DNA of 64,000 nt from Welwitschia mirabilis (GCA_051453625.1 JBOZIK010000001.1:96596415-96660414); one strand, 5' to 3'; positions 46,170 to 59,840 are shown, counted from the first letter of the stretch. The notes: a model not told the origin generated them from the sequence alone. Numbers and translations are program-made.

Positions 46170-49100
46170 AATTTAAATTAATAATAACTTTATATTTTAA
46201 TTACTAATAATTTCATGTCAACCTCATATTGATCTAAGTCAACAACTATCAAATTACATTTTTTAAAACATTCTCGAGTACAAATTTAACGGTATTACAT
46301 AGTTTGATGTATGATCATTTGAAAAAAGAGGGGTTTTTTGACTATGCAACATTAATTAGAAAACCTTTATGAAGATTTTTCTTATAATATCTATCGATAT
46401 TTTGTGATTTAACAATAACTAGCATTTTTATTATGTAACTCTTGTCTATTCATGTTAATCTTGCATTGATCTAGATGTAAGCCAAATTAACATATTTCAC
46501 TCCTATATTGATCTTAGTTAATGATAAAGTACTGGTTATTAATTAACTTAAAATTTTAATTTTTTAAGATACCAAATGCCTAAATTTAAATACGTTTATC
46601 ACTTCATAAGAGTTTTAAATAAACCAAAAGACAACTTATCAAATTTCTAACAAATTATCCATAAAATAATCATAATAATGCATTAACTTAAAGATCCATC
46701 ATACCAATGCATCTAATCTTTTGGTAGTCCCTTGTTAAGATTATAATTTTTAAAAATATAAATTAATATAAATAAAAAATTTCTTTTATTTCATAATTCA
46801 TTTCTATATCAAAGAGAGAAAGAATTTTAAAGAGAAAGATACAACATTTAAGCATTTTACTTTATTTTTACTTAAATTTTTGGAATTAGATATTTAAAAT
46901 TAAGTATTTTAAATATTATTAATTAAAATATATCACTTCAATTTTATTTAGAACTTTTAGTGATTTTTAAATTACATATTTCATACTTATGTCATGTACA
47001 TTTCTTTGATACAGTATATCCTTGTGGTCTTTATGGACTTAATAAAAAAATTTAGTTTTAGTTTTAAACTATATTATTTTTGCAATGTTAGATTAATAAT
47101 TTGTAAAATACTACATTAGGTTTGTTAATTTTTTCTTATATTAGCTAATGTAGTTATTCTCCTTCTTGAATATTTGTACTTCTTCCATGGAATATGCTAT
47201 AATCACTTCACATCACTTAGGATTCAAATGACCACGTTGATTTGCATTTTTACCATTGTGAGAAACACAGGCCTAAGTTTCTTAAATTTAATGAGTTTAG
47301 TTTAATAATTATGATTAAATTTTAGATATACTTGTTCAATTTATGCTATCTGATAAAGAATTTTCTTTAACTATGGACATTTACAAAAGCATACTTTTGA
47401 TTGTATTAGGAGGAGAAGGGGTCTCAAAGGCTAATGTTATCTTTGGGTATCAAAAATAACAACTCAAATTCTACACATCTTAGAGTGTAATTAACCTATA
47501 GATATATCCATAAAATCTTTGGTAGGAGACGTTGGTTACATAAAAAATGTATTTAACAAGTTTTACACTGTTTTGAGGCTTTAAGAAGGAACATGAACAA
47601 GTAACGATGAATCTTACTCACATGATGCACCCAATGTACCTTGAATAATTTTTATATCTCTTTGCTAAATTTATCTAAGTTGAATAAACTAAAGAAATAA
47701 TAAATTTGTAATATTTCTATGTTTGGAGTAAATTTACAAGAATTCTTATACTTCTAATTTAGAATATTTATACACTATTTTTTTGGATTCCTAATTTGCA
47801 ATTGACATTGAATTAAAAGTTACGTCTTAAATAATCATTTAGCATCAAATTATTGGTCTCTTAAATTCCTTTAGACATAATATAAAATTAATATCTTTTA
47901 ATGAATTAAAGTTGGAATCATATTGGTAAGATAAAGAAGCTTTACAAATGCATAATCATAATAATTCTAGAATTTAAGCACTAAATTCTAATATGTTGAT
48001 CTTTCAACTTGAGAGCTTAGATTTTAATTTTCCATCATTATTCTTTAATCAAGGATATACAAATTGTAAATTAAAAACATTAAACATTAAGCATGAATTA
48101 CAAAGAACCATAATAATAATGAACTAACTCGTGTGTCATAATCCTTATAATCTTATCCACGAGGTTTTTTAAGGGTTTCACACCCCAATTCTACCTTCTT
48201 ATCAATGAATCTAATCTATACTTGTTAAGTTAGATTATTAAGAAGATAAAATAAAGATAACAAATTATAATTTCCCATGTTATTCCCATAATTTGTGAAC
48301 AAAATATCTTATAAAAACTGATAGCAAAAGACTAATAAATACTTTCAAAAAAATCATGATAAGAAATAAGAAAAATAAAATTTGATAAACTTTGAGATGT
48401 ATTTTTTCTAGTAATATTAATTAAATGTTTTCAAAATCCCTAAATCATAAATGCTAGTGTCATGCAAAAACCAAATATCACTCTAATTTTAGTATTTTTA
48501 ATGATATAATTTAGAGTTTATCCATTGTAAACAAAATTCATAGGATAATTAATCATTCATGACCTATCTAATTATAACTAGATAACACTAAAAAATCATG
48601 CAAATAATAGAAGTTAGAGAGCAAAGTAACTAACAAAAAAAATAGTGAATCTAGCCCAGAGGATACTGAGACACATTAGAGGAGAATTATATTCTAATTT
48701 TTACAATTTTAATCTCTTAAACTTTAGTAAATAAAATCTTTTAAGGCTATAAATGACCTGTTTAGCATTGATTTATCATGAGTCAAGTTTAATTCTTATA
48801 ATTATTGAAATGTTATTAAAAATGATTGATACCCAAGTTTTATTATGTATAACTTATTGAGCTATCCAACTTTAAACTAACGTACAAGTCCTGGGAAGAC
48901 ATATGTTGTCATTAGATCTAGGGCACCACTATCATTTTAGAATTATTGGGTCTTGTAAAAGTCAAAGTAAAGATCAAGTACTAGATAATAAAATCAAATG
49001 TGCAAATAATAGCAAAAGTTGAATTAAATGTTAAAAAATGAAGTGTCTAAAAGGATAAGGATCCACTTGATTNNNNNNNNNNNNNNNNNNNNNNNNNNNN

Positions 49101-50785
49101 NNNNNNNNNNNNNNNNNNNNNNNNNNNNNNNNNNNNNNNNNNNNNNNNNNNNNNNNNNNNNNNNNNNNNNNNNNNNNNNNNNNNNNNNNNNNNNNNNNNN
49201 NNNNNNNNNNNNNNNNNNNNNNNNNNNNNNNNNNNNNNNNNNNNNNNNNNNNNNNNNNNNNNNNNNNNNNNNNNNNNNNNNNNNNNNNNNNNNNNNNNNN
49301 NNNNNNNNNNNNNNNNNNNNNNNNNNNNNNNNNNNNNNNNNNNNNNNNNNNNNNNNNNNNNNNNNNNNNNNNNNNNNNNNNNNNNNNNNNNNNNNNNNNN
49401 NNNNNNNNNNNNNNNNNNNNNNNNNNNNNNNNNNNNNNNNNNNNNNNNNNNNNNNNNNNNNNNNNNNNNNNNNNNNNNNNNNNNNNNNNNNNNNNNNNNN
49501 NNNNNNNNNNNNNNNNNNNNNNNNNNNNNNNNNNNNNNNNNNNNNNNNNNNNNNNNNNNNNNNNNNNNNNNNNNNNNNNNNNNNNNNNNNNNNNNNNNNN
49601 NNNNNNNNNNNNNNNNNNNNNNNNNNNNNNNNNNNNNNNNNNNNNNNNNNNNNNNNNNNNNNNNNNNNNNNNNNNNNNNNNNNNNNNNNNNNNNNNNNNN
49701 NNNNNNNNNNNNNNNNNNNNNNNNNNNNNNNNNNNNNNNNNNNNNNNNNNNNNNNNNNNNNNNNNNNNNNCTAAATAATCTTACTTTAACTAGATTGAGT
49801 GTACGTCAATATCAAGAGCATGTGAAATTGAATGTAAAAATCCAATCCTAAGGCTATATAAACAAAACTTATCTCAAAGAATAATGCATATTCAAATCTC
49901 TTATTCCATCCTAGAATTGATTCTTGAATATTAGAGTTACCACTGACATTTTTATTTTCCCTTATTTTTCATTGGTTCCACTATAAGTTTTATGAATATA
50001 ATGAGGGCTTGAGGTTTCAAGTTGTGAAGTTAAAAATTTATAAATAAAAACTTCAAACTTGCTCAAATACTAAAATGTGAAACCCACTTTTTATAAACTA
50101 AAAGCTTCAAAAGTTGCTTTGAAATAATTATATAAGATCCAAATTTTAATTAAAACATTAAAGAATTACTTAAGTTATTAGGCGATTCTGTAAAAGAAAA
50201 TAAGAGTGAGATCATGAAATTTTTCCTAAAGGAATTCATTAATTCAACAAGAAATACAGGGGTCATGTATTTTAAGATTAAGGGACTCAAAAGGGCACTC
50301 AAATATACCAAGAATAAGCAAGAGTATGATCTTTAATAATAGTGATATGAATAATTCAAAAACTAGTTAGTGGAGCCCATAATTTATAATAGAAGAGTAA
50401 TGAAAGGTCATAAATAATAGATGTTAATGGTGAGGACCATATATTAGAATCAAATTTATGTTAAAACAAATTATTAAAGCATTATTAATTAAATGTCATG
50501 CCTTCTCTTTTTTTATTAACCCCTTCAAAGCTTGGACTAATATTACCTCAATAATCCCCCTTAAGAAATCATAATATAAGAGGTGTATTTAATTATAGTA
50601 AAAAAAGAATTCTATCATCAATTTGAATAAATTAATAAAGGCCAATCATTTTATTATATTTTATATAAAAGACAATTTATGATTGTAAAGTTTGAAGGCC
50701 CAAGGATTTTCTTTGGAAGATTTACATTTTCGTGACGCCTAAAACTTTTATAGAGTATATTTTATGACCCCCTAACCTTCCCCCC
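46170..50785. other. AT-rich sequence, nothing recognised
   Basis: Very AT-rich, with a 698-base gap (49,073-49,770). No domain, LTR pair or RNA gene recognised. Confidence 0.55.
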
Positions 50786-50885
50786 NNNNNNNNNNNNNNN
50801 NNNNNNNNNNNNNNNNNNNNNNNNNNNNNNNNNNNNNNNNNNNNNNNNNNNNNNNNNNNNNNNNNNNNNNNNNNNNNNNNNNNNN

Positions 50886-51400
50886 TTTCCATACCATATG
50901 CCTTCTATTTCTTATGTTAAATAATTTCAGTGGCGTGCATCACCAGGCCTAGCAATGCTGTAACGTAGTGCTTACTCATGCACTGCCGTCAACCTCTGCT
51001 TATGTGCTGTAATCCCTTCTTTAATTTACACCCTTATTATCTTTTATACAGTGGGCATGGAAGGTGGCTGTAATACCGCTTACCCAATTTAGTAACAGCT
51101 ACATACCAGATTACCGTCATGCAGGCCCAGTGTTCCTCATGTGGGCTCCTCCTCTTCAAAGCAACCTTTCTTCAAGTTAATGCCTCATCCCTTTTCATAA
51201 TGTTATATTATTAATATTATTATATATCATAAAAAAATATGTATGGTGGTAAGGGAAAAATTAAAAAAGAGAGTTTTGCCTGTTTAACCTATGTGGCGTC
51301 TCCTCATTACACACGGGACTCCTAGCATTCTTTTTTTCAAATGACGCGCCACTTCTTCTCTAGTGGTTTTTCCACGTGCCCCCTTAAGAACTATATTAAG
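50886..51400. other. GC-richer island with CpG and a G-box
   Basis: This stretch differs from its surroundings: more GC, several surviving CpG sites (gacgcgcc near 51,343, ggcgtctcc near 51,295) and a palindromic CACGTG at 51,373-51,378. It follows a 100-base gap (50,786-50,885). It could be part of a younger LTR or an old host promoter; no adjacent coding frame was found, so its role is unknown. Confidence 0.45.
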
Positions 51401-52093
51401 AAGTATATAAAATATTTTATCTTAAAAAGGGATAAGTTTGATATTTGGCTCTTCAGTAATTAATCAATGAACTAATAATCTAAATATATATATATCCCAT
51501 TTGTTATTCTAATGAGTGAGTAAATACATATACAAACAATCTATATTTAAAGATGTAATTTCAACACTATAATTAGACTATGAAAGTTTTCAAGGAATTT
51601 GCAAGAATTGCATAAAAATAAATTGTCAAGCTTCATATTTTTTATTAAAATATTATTCAACAAAAGATATACATCACCAAACTTTTGAATACACCACAAT
51701 ATACATATATCAAGGTTCAAGGTATTGCAAGGCCATAAAATGATTACAACATCTGAGATATAAAAGATTCATGACAAGATTACAAGTTTTTCACTCCAAA
51801 CATAATTTTACAACATAAACTAGAAAGTAAGGACCTTCATTCCAAGATGCCCTCCTTGGCAATTAATTTTGCTTTTCAAGTACTCTAGTTTTTCCACCTC
51901 TTTAACATAAGATTATGAAGTGAAAACCATGAAATCTTCATAGCTTCAAATATGGCCCATGCAAGGCAAAGATAAAGATCAAGAATTTTTAAGTCACGAG
52001 ATAGACAAGACAAGATCAAGATTTCAAGTGAACCATTTATGAAAATAAAATGAGAATAACCTATTTTTAATAAATTTTCATATATTTTTCCTC

Positions 52094-52204
52094 CACTACC
52101 TCTTTCGGTGATCTGTGGAGTTATCAATTCCACTACCTTATTTGGTGATCTATGGGTTGTTACACTTCACTAACTCATTCAATGATCTATGGAATTCTCA
52201 TTTC
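52094..52204. repeat. Minisatellite, three 37-base units
   Basis: Units start at 52,094, 52,131 and 52,168 with the core cactacct-ttt-ggtgatctatgg. Copies differ by several bases. Confidence 0.85.
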
Positions 52205-52599
52205 CATAAAGATTAAAAGATCACAAGGTATCATAAGAATACGCAAGATTCAATGTCACAGATTTTATCAAGATATATCGCAAATGCATTTTAGCAAGAT
52301 ATCAACTTTTATTAAGAAACATAGTTATACAAGAATACAAGTTGGAATGCAATCACACTCACACAGATTGGGAGCAAATAACACACCACAACTTTCACAA
52401 TATTTATTAAGAAAGTAGTAATTCTTGAAGAAACAAGCACATATCTTAATCTTTAAAAAAAAAGATGCAAGAATAAAGGAACCATACAAGAATGTAGATA
52501 AATCTAAGACCATACAACATTCAAGAATTAAATAGGACCATATCCAAAATTGCATGCAAAACTTTTCAATCGTTTGAAGACTTCAAGACTTTAAGACTT

Positions 52600-53013
52600 T
52601 AAGGATTCTAAGACTCCAATGTTTCAACATAAGTAAGAAAGAAGACAAGTTAGTCACATGGCAATATATATAATCTTTTCAAATCCAAAATAATCATTAA
52701 CGCTAACTCAAGTAAGCCACTAAGAAGGAAATGTCAAAATTTCAAAATCATGCCACTATTTTTCCATAGATAGAAAGAAGGAAATTTAATAGCAGTTACT
52801 TTTATTTAATCAATTGAGATGAAATATTTAGCAATAATTTACAAGGAATAACATCCAGATAAAATTTTCATCACCTCTACATATTTTGCCATTTGTAATG
52901 AATCTTTTAACTTGTAATACATTAATTTAGACTGTATTATTTATTTATGTTTATTACAATATTAGAATTATTTTAGGCTAAGTTTAAAATCTTTCAAAAT
53001 TTGGGACGTGATA
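52600..53013 (-). repeat. LTR-like end, gypsy type, minus strand
   Basis: Read on the minus strand, TGTATCACGTCCCAAATTTT, then GACTT/TAAACTTAGCCTAAAA resembles the LTR start at 18,871 (TGTCACGTCCATATTTT...GACTTAGCCTAAAA). A purine-rich AGGAGAAAAGAAGG-like run precedes it. No internal coding region was identified, so this may be a solo LTR; its other end is not defined and may include the minisatellite. Confidence 0.5.
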
Positions 53014-53636
53014 CAAACCTTCTTTTCTCCATTCTTAAGCATGTGAAAATAATTATTTCATGAGAAATCTACCTTGCTAAGCTTAAGAGCATACTTTGAA
53101 TTACATTACTATTTATTATANNNNNNNNNNNNNNNNNNNNNNNNNNNNNNNNNNNNNNNNNNNNNNNNNNNNNNNNNNNNNNNNNNNNNNNNNNNNNNNN
53201 NNNNNNNNNNNNNNNNNNNNNNNNNNNNNNNNNNNNNNNNNNNNNNNNNNNNNNNNNNNNNNNNNNNNNNNNNNNNNNNNNNNNNNNNNNNNNNNNNNNN
53301 NNNNNNNNNNNNNNNNNNNNNNNNNNNNNNNNNNNNNNNNNNNNNNNNNNNNNNNNNNNNNNNNNNNNNNNNNNNNNNNNNNNNNNNNNNNNNNNNNNNN
53401 NNNNNNNNNNNNNNNNNNNNNNNNNNNNNNNNNNNNNNNNNNNNNNNNNNNNNNNNNNNNNNNNNNNNNNNNNNNNNNNNNNNNNNNNNNNNNNNNNNNN
53501 NNNNNNNNNNNNNNNNNNNNNNNNNNNNNNNNNNNNNNNNNNNNNNNNNNNNNNNNNNNNNNNNNNNNNNNNNNNNNNNNNNNNNNNNNNNNNNNNNNNN
53601 NNNNNNNNNNNNNNNNNNNNNNNNNNNNNNNNNNNN

Positions 53637-54223
53637 GGATTTATGTTATTGGTTAATACGATTTGATTTGTAATTGGATCAAGTTTGTTTTTCCATCATT
53701 GATACATTTATGACCAGTAGAATTATAATAGGTAAATTTGAATGTTGGTTTCATATTTATTGTTTCAAGTTTAGTTACTTAAATATTCTGTTAGGGTTTT
53801 ATTATGGTACATGGTTGACGTGTTAGTATTTATGACATCTTTTATGCCTTCCAATTTTTTTTACAATTTATTTTAAGATGATTTATGGTTAAATAGTCAT
53901 AATATTTTAGTATCATAAGTTATCTTTATTGTATTTCTGATATTTGAGATTTATAGTAGATGTTCTATTAATTATTAATAAAACCCTCATTGTTTAATAA
54001 TATATCATTTGAGGCTAAAAATTAAAGTGATTTTTTTGTATTCTTTGTTTAGGCTTGCTTATTGTTTCTCTTATGAATAATCATTTCTAATGCTTAGGAG
54101 AGAAATTTTAAAGTATTATTTCATTTTCAAATATCTTTAAACACTATTCAATCTCTTTGTTAAACCTAGATTTGAATTATAGTGATCTTTGAAATTTCCT
54201 TATAACCACTATGGAAAAACAAT
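53637..54223. other. AT-rich sequence, nothing recognised
   Basis: Follows a 516-base gap (53,121-53,636). No feature recognised. Confidence 0.5.
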
Positions 54224-55887
54224 AGTTAAGGTTTTACTATAATATATATCTCTATTTTATAAATTTTAAGGTTGTTAATTGTGCCTTGATATGAGGGCAT
54301 ATTTTGGATACTACTTTTAATATCATTTGTTAAGGTGTAGTAGAGGGTGAATCCTTTGACTATTATAAGCACTGTATTTTCTTAAAGATTCCCTCGTCAT
54401 CATCTACTTTATGATAGATTCTTTGTGCATATCCTTCTTAATATCCCCCTCTTAGTTGAAAACACTAATGAGAACTTTAAAATATGTATCTTTTCATAGA
54501 TAATTCATAAAAGGTGTAATCTCCTCAACATTATTCTAGAGCTCAATAAATTATTGCTACTCCATCATCATCTCTTATCATTTCATGCTACTTCAATGAT
54601 CCCTTATCTTCTAAAGGATCTACGACATAGAAATAAGAGGAAAAAAGACCCAAAATGACTTAGCAATCAATAAGAGACTTTATTATCTTAACTATGTAGG
54701 AGGAGTTATAATCTTCTAGATGATTTTACATCCAAGTCATATCCCAAAAATTAGCTTAAAGGGTTTTGTATAGGTTTAAGGTTTTTTCTACTACAATAAA
54801 TAGCTTTATTTTATAATTTTTAAGATTATTAATTATGCCTTGACTACTAGGGCATATTTTAATTACTACTTTTTATATCATTTGTTAAGGTGCAGTAGAG
54901 GATGAATCCTTTAACTATTGTAAGCATTATATTTCCTTAAAGACACCTTTCTCATGATCTACTTTATGATGGATACCTTAGCCACCTTGTTTTTAATATC
55001 CTCTTCCTAGTTGAAAAACCTATTAAGACCTTTAAAATATGTATATTTTCATAGATAATTCATAAAAGGTATAATCTCCTTATCGCTATCCCAAAGCTCA
55101 TTAAATTATTTCTACTCCATTATTATCTCTTATGATTCCATGCTAATTCAATTATCCCTTATCTTTTAAAGGATCCAGAACATAGAAAGAAAAGGGAAGA
55201 AGACCCAAATTAACTTAATAATCAATAACAAACTTTGTTGTATTAACTATGTAAGAAAAGTTATAACTTCCTAAAGGATTTTACATCCAAGTCATATTCA
55301 AAAAAATAGCTTAAGGGGTTTTGTATAGGTTTAAGATTTTCTTTACTATAATAGATAGTTCTATTTTATAAATTTTAAGGCTATTAATCATGTCTTAACT
55401 GCTAGGACACATTTTTGAATACTACTTTTGATATCATTTGTTAAGAAGTAGTAGAGGATAAATCCTTTAACTACTATAAGAACTATATTTCTTTAAGGAT
55501 TCCCTTCTCATCATATACTTTATGATGGATGCCTTATCCACCTTCTTCTTAATATCCTGCTCCTAGTTGGAAATACTAATGAGACCTTTAAAATTTGTAT
55601 CTTTCATAGATAATTCATAAAAGATGAAATCTCCTCAACAGTATTCCAAATCTCATTAAATTGTTGCTACTCCATTATCATCTCTTATGCTTCCTTGCTA
55701 ATGCAATGATCCCTTATCTTATGAAGGATTTAAACATAGAATAAAAAGGGAGGAAGACTCAAATGAACTTAGCAATTAATAAGAAACTTTATTATCTTAA
55801 CTATGTAAGAGTAGTTATAATCCCCTAGAAGATTTTACATCCAAATCATATCCAAAAAATTAACTTAAAGGGTTTTGTGTAGGTTTC
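54224..55887. repeat. Tandem array of three units of about 556 bases
   Basis: The landmark 'tatcatttgttaag' recurs at 54,321, 54,876 and 55,432, i.e. periods of 555 and 556 bases, and the rest of each unit aligns ('atgatcccttatctt', 'ttcatagataattcataaaag', 'gattttacatccaa'). Copies have diverged considerably, so the array is old. Minus-strand translations of the units are broken and match no family I recognise. Confidence 0.9.
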
Positions 55888-57100
55888 TCTTTAGGCCATC
55901 AAAAGTTTTGGAAGAGACTAGATTCATTCAATCACTTTAACTTCCTTAAAGACATTTACATATATGACTATTTTTAGATAATATTTTTAGGATAGTACGT
56001 GCACACCCACATTAATTCTCTTACATGAATGGTTCCTTCTTCATATGAAATCTACGTTAGTGGCTATGATTTTATTTCAAACTCTAACTATGATTTAATA
56101 ATTTTACGTTATAGCCTTTAAAAGATGACATTATCTTCATTCATGTATTTTCTTTATTCTTGGTTAAATTATTTACTTCTTTTATAGCATTGAAATCTAA
56201 CCATCTGATGATTCTTTTCCCATGATAAGAGGTATGAGCCTACACATAGAAACATCGATAATTCAAAACCATTATAGAAATTATGCCTTATATGCATTAC
56301 TACCCACTTGTTTTGTGAACTTTATTATTTTAATCTTCTAATTTTTTATGTTACTCACATCTAAGATTAGAAATATATTTTCTTAATCAAAATCAAATGT
56401 TTAGGTGAAAAGTGGACTTCCATTTTTTCATGATGAAAATAGGCCTTTACTAAGGCATATAGATGGTATAGCTATTTATAACCTTACTAGTGAATCTATC
56501 ACATCAATTAATAGAGTTCTATTGCTACTTGATGATATTTTTTCAAACTTCATAAGGGTTGTGGTATGATGTTCAAACACAATTATGAATGGTGTTTTAC
56601 TGGTATTCATAGTAAGTATATCATTTTATGCAAATTTAGTTTGAGGTGATATAATGTTCCAGTATCATGAATGTTATGAAACTGAAACTAAGGTATTTTA
56701 TTTTATTCAAAGGCCTAACAAAATATATGTACATCTCATGGAATTATGAAATTGATTCAATAAAATGGCCTATTATAATAAAGTGTATTTTAAAAAATTT
56801 GTAGAGACTACATGCTGTAATATTGCATTACTTATCAATAAATGAATGATGAAATAATGAAGAAGAATATGTTCCTCGTCTTCTAAATGTTCTAAATAGT
56901 AAATAATATAAATAAATTCCTCTTTAAAGATGTTCATACACCTTTCAGTTCTAATTCTTAGGTGATATAAATTTAATATTACTCTACTTATTACATGTCA
57001 AAGTCGTGGAGGAACCTTGGTTTTGAGGTGATTTTCTTTAGCTTTGAACCAGTACATCTAATGTTGAAGAGGTGAAAATTCTTTTTTCTCTTTGGATTTG
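55888..57100. other. Unassigned sequence; weak LTR similarity at its left edge
   Basis: About 55,870-56,010 shares short blocks with 61,904-62,110 (gattaaattcatttaagtac versus gattcattcaatcac, then actttcttagaa versus acttccttaaag), which could make it the 3' LTR of the gypsy element at 59,650-61,903. The match is weak. Confidence 0.3.
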
Positions 57101-58440
57101 ACTATAGATTATCAAAAAATTTACCTCTAACCATGTTATGAATGTATTTTAGATTACCTCTTACCTTGTCAAAATCAATGTTTCACTTGTTAAGTCATCC
57201 CACATGCTAATGAAACCATCCTTCCTTTCTTGAGCATTTTAGAGCTACCTTGGAAAAACGAATTACATTGGAGTTTTTCAATTTTTGACAATAAGCAACA
57301 AACTAACAAAGAGTTTTAGATTTCAAAGGTAATAGATCTACTTCTAAAAGTAACATTTGCTAGGATGTTTATAATTTTACCTTTATCTAATCTTGCAAAA
57401 ATATCTTTTACGCTATTTCAATATTATTATAGCTTTTTTAAGAAAGGCCCAAATTATATATCTATATAGAACAATGGGATAAATAATGAACTAAAAAATT
57501 TTATTTCTAACATTTAAAGCCCACATATTCAAACCTTTTCACCTTTCATACTTGCTACAATTCTTTTCTTAATGCATTTATTTCATCTTTTGCCATTACC
57601 ATAAAGAAGGACCAAATATCTTACAAAACTAACTACTTCTATTCTATGGTTATTCATTATAAAATTATGTGTTGTATTTCTAATAACCTCATTATTTGCT
57701 TGATCTTCTTATCACTTACTTTCATTCTTAAAGATGCATAAAATTGTTTAAAGCTTTAAAGCATCTTATCCATCCCCTCTTTTAAGATAGAAAGTAGAAT
57801 GGCATGATTCCACATAAAAGAAGAGTAACAAGGTGGTCTTTCACTTTAAATAAATCATTTTATTAAGCTATACCAAACCAATTTTATAAAGCACCGATAA
57901 AGATTTTAAACAATATTAGGAATAAGGGGTAACTGTATTTTAATCCACCTTTGTTAATAAATTATACTATCTCATTAGATTTCTTATCTCTGATCTTAAT
58001 GATAACATTTTGAGACAACCTCCAAAAGGAAGCTATTAAATCATGAGGAGTTCCAATACTAAGTAAATATTGCTAAAGATTTATCTTAATGATACAATCA
58101 AAAGATTTTGAGAAATCTACCCACACCATAGCTCTTAAATTATTTTGCTCTATGTAATTGCTAAGCCTCATTTCAAAGATAATTTCTAGTAATTTTGCAA
58201 AAATATTACTGATTGTGATTATCATATAGTTATTCAAATTAGCCTATTGTATTTTTTGTGAAGGATAACTTCTTTGCTTATTTGCGATCTATAATATAGA
58301 CCTAAAGTAATATTATCATATAGAATTCTATAAATTTCTTTATGAATGTCTTGTCCTCCCCATTTCAAAAGCTTAGCATATAAGTCATTAGCATCTATAG
58401 CTTTTCTAGTAGATAATCTAATTAAGGCTTTCAACTAATT
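57100..58440 (-). mobile_element. RTE-type LINE fragment: reverse transcriptase, broken
   Basis: The minus-strand frame 58,434-58,234 is open and reads STRKAIDANDLYAKLLKWGG, then IHKEIYRILYDNITLG, matching the G-D-I-AELLKWGG region before RT. Below this: ITISNIFAKLLEIIFEMRLS (usual RTI-IS--FGKL-A-ILE-RL), YIEQNNLRAM, VDFSKSFDCI (usual VDF-KAFDTV, catalytic Asp kept), GTPHDLIAS and a late block RYLVLLYG. The C-terminal part to about 57,100 fits the thumb and tail region of plant RTE. The endonuclease half is absent, as is usual for 5'-truncated LINE copies. It lies inside the span of the gypsy element if 55,888 is that element's other LTR. Confidence 0.75.
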
Positions 58441-58789
58441 CAACTTTTAAAAAAAGTAGCTCATTATATGAGTTAAAAATGGATCATTTTTCTTCTTCAT
58501 TGATGAATGAATTTTTGTTTTTAAAAAAAGAACATTAAAGAAGGAAAAAATAAAGTGGATAGAAGCTTTACCTCTTAGCATCTTTTAAAATTGTTTAGTT
58601 ACTTTTTAATCATATAAGCAGATTTTTCATACTATTTTTTGAGGAAAACTCTTTTTAATTTCAAACTAGGTTGTTATATGTTTTTAACTGTATCAATTTT
58701 ATATTCCTTGCTTACAAATTTGATGTCCAAGAAAGCTTATTTACAGTTGTTAAATCACTATTTTTAATAGCTATGCTTCTGCATATTGG

Positions 58790-59250
58790 TTATTGCCACA
58801 TCAATGTTAATTAACACCTATGCTAATGTTTTGTTGTTACCTTCCATATTCCATAAATTTTGAGCTATCTATTAAAACTTTTCTTTTAATTCTCATGTAA
58901 CTCTAACGTAAAAGGTTTGTTTTTTCTTTAGCTAATTATTTAAATTGATCCTAGATCATGGAGTTTAAATTGTGATGACAATATTTAGACAGTTTCTTTC
59001 TCACCTTGGAATTTTAAGCAAAATGGTTATTATTAAAGCAACGTCAAGTAACACATGTGCTAATTTAGTGTTGTTACCTCTTGCATTTCAAAAATTTTGA
59101 TCTATCTCTTCAAAATTTTCTTTTAATTCTAATGCAACTATAAAGAAAAAATTTATTTTCTCTTTAGATAATTTTTAAATTAATCCTGAATCATAAATTT
59201 TAGATGTGATGACAAGATTCAAGTAGGTTCTTTATTACCTTGAAATTCTA
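58790..59250. repeat. Tandem duplication with a period of about 237 bases
   Basis: The landmark 'gttgttacc' at 58,833 recurs at 59,070 and the following 170 or so bases align ('tttcttttaattct', 'tttaaattgatcct/aaattaatcct', 'tgtgatgacaa'). Function unknown. Confidence 0.8.
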
Positions 59251-59640
59251 AATAAAATACAAGTCTATGAGATTAACTAGAAGAATATCAATGTAAGAAC
59301 TACCTTAATGTCTTGAAAACTTAAAATCTTTAGAACCTGAAAACTATTCCAAATCATTACAAATTATAAAATTCATGGAACATGTTCATTCTAAGAGTTG
59401 TTATTTCATTTTATTGACAAACTTCATAGAATGTTACAAAGAATTCTATTGACACCTTAATTTGGTAAGCTATTTGAGGATGTGCATTTGTGCTAAGCTT
59501 TAAAGATGTTTCTACCAATTTTCATAACATTCATAAAAAATAACTTGTGAACTATAAACCCTATCTCAGATAGTATCATCTAAAAATCTATGAATTCTAA
59601 TATCTCTATGAAGAGTAGATTTTCTATGTAAAAAGTATTA
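59251..59640. other. AT-rich sequence, nothing recognised
   Basis: Lies between the 237-base duplication and the gypsy integrase; may be the decayed integrase C-terminal region. Confidence 0.4.
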
Positions 59641-59649
59641 GTTATCATT

Positions 59650-59840
59650 TTGCATAGCATAAATCAAGGCTTTTTACTAAATGTATTAACTACGATGTTC
59701 ATGGAATCATACCCATGCTTAGTCATTGATAGTCCCATAGCCAAACCCATGCTAATGATCTCCCATGGTTTCTTTAAGATAGGTAATGATTGCTATAAAC
59801 CATTTTTCAATTTAGTATCTTTTATCTTGGAATAAATAGT
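59650..59840 (-). pseudogene. Gypsy integrase core, broken
   Basis: Minus strand reads PWEIISMGLAMGLSMTKHGY, then DSMNIVVNTFSKKP, matching [32 protein letters not shown]. Both the first catalytic Asp (MDFV to MGLA) and the VVVDR Asp (to Asn) are lost. Confidence 0.85.

Noticed and set aside
51885-52418. Overlapping open frames on both strands
   Set aside because: Composition is that of the surrounding AT-rich DNA, they overlap the minisatellite, and no family is recognisable.
54224-55887. CRISPR-like or VNTR array
   Set aside because: Units are 556 bases long, diverged and few, with no short repeat/spacer pattern; this is an ordinary tandem duplication in a plant genome.
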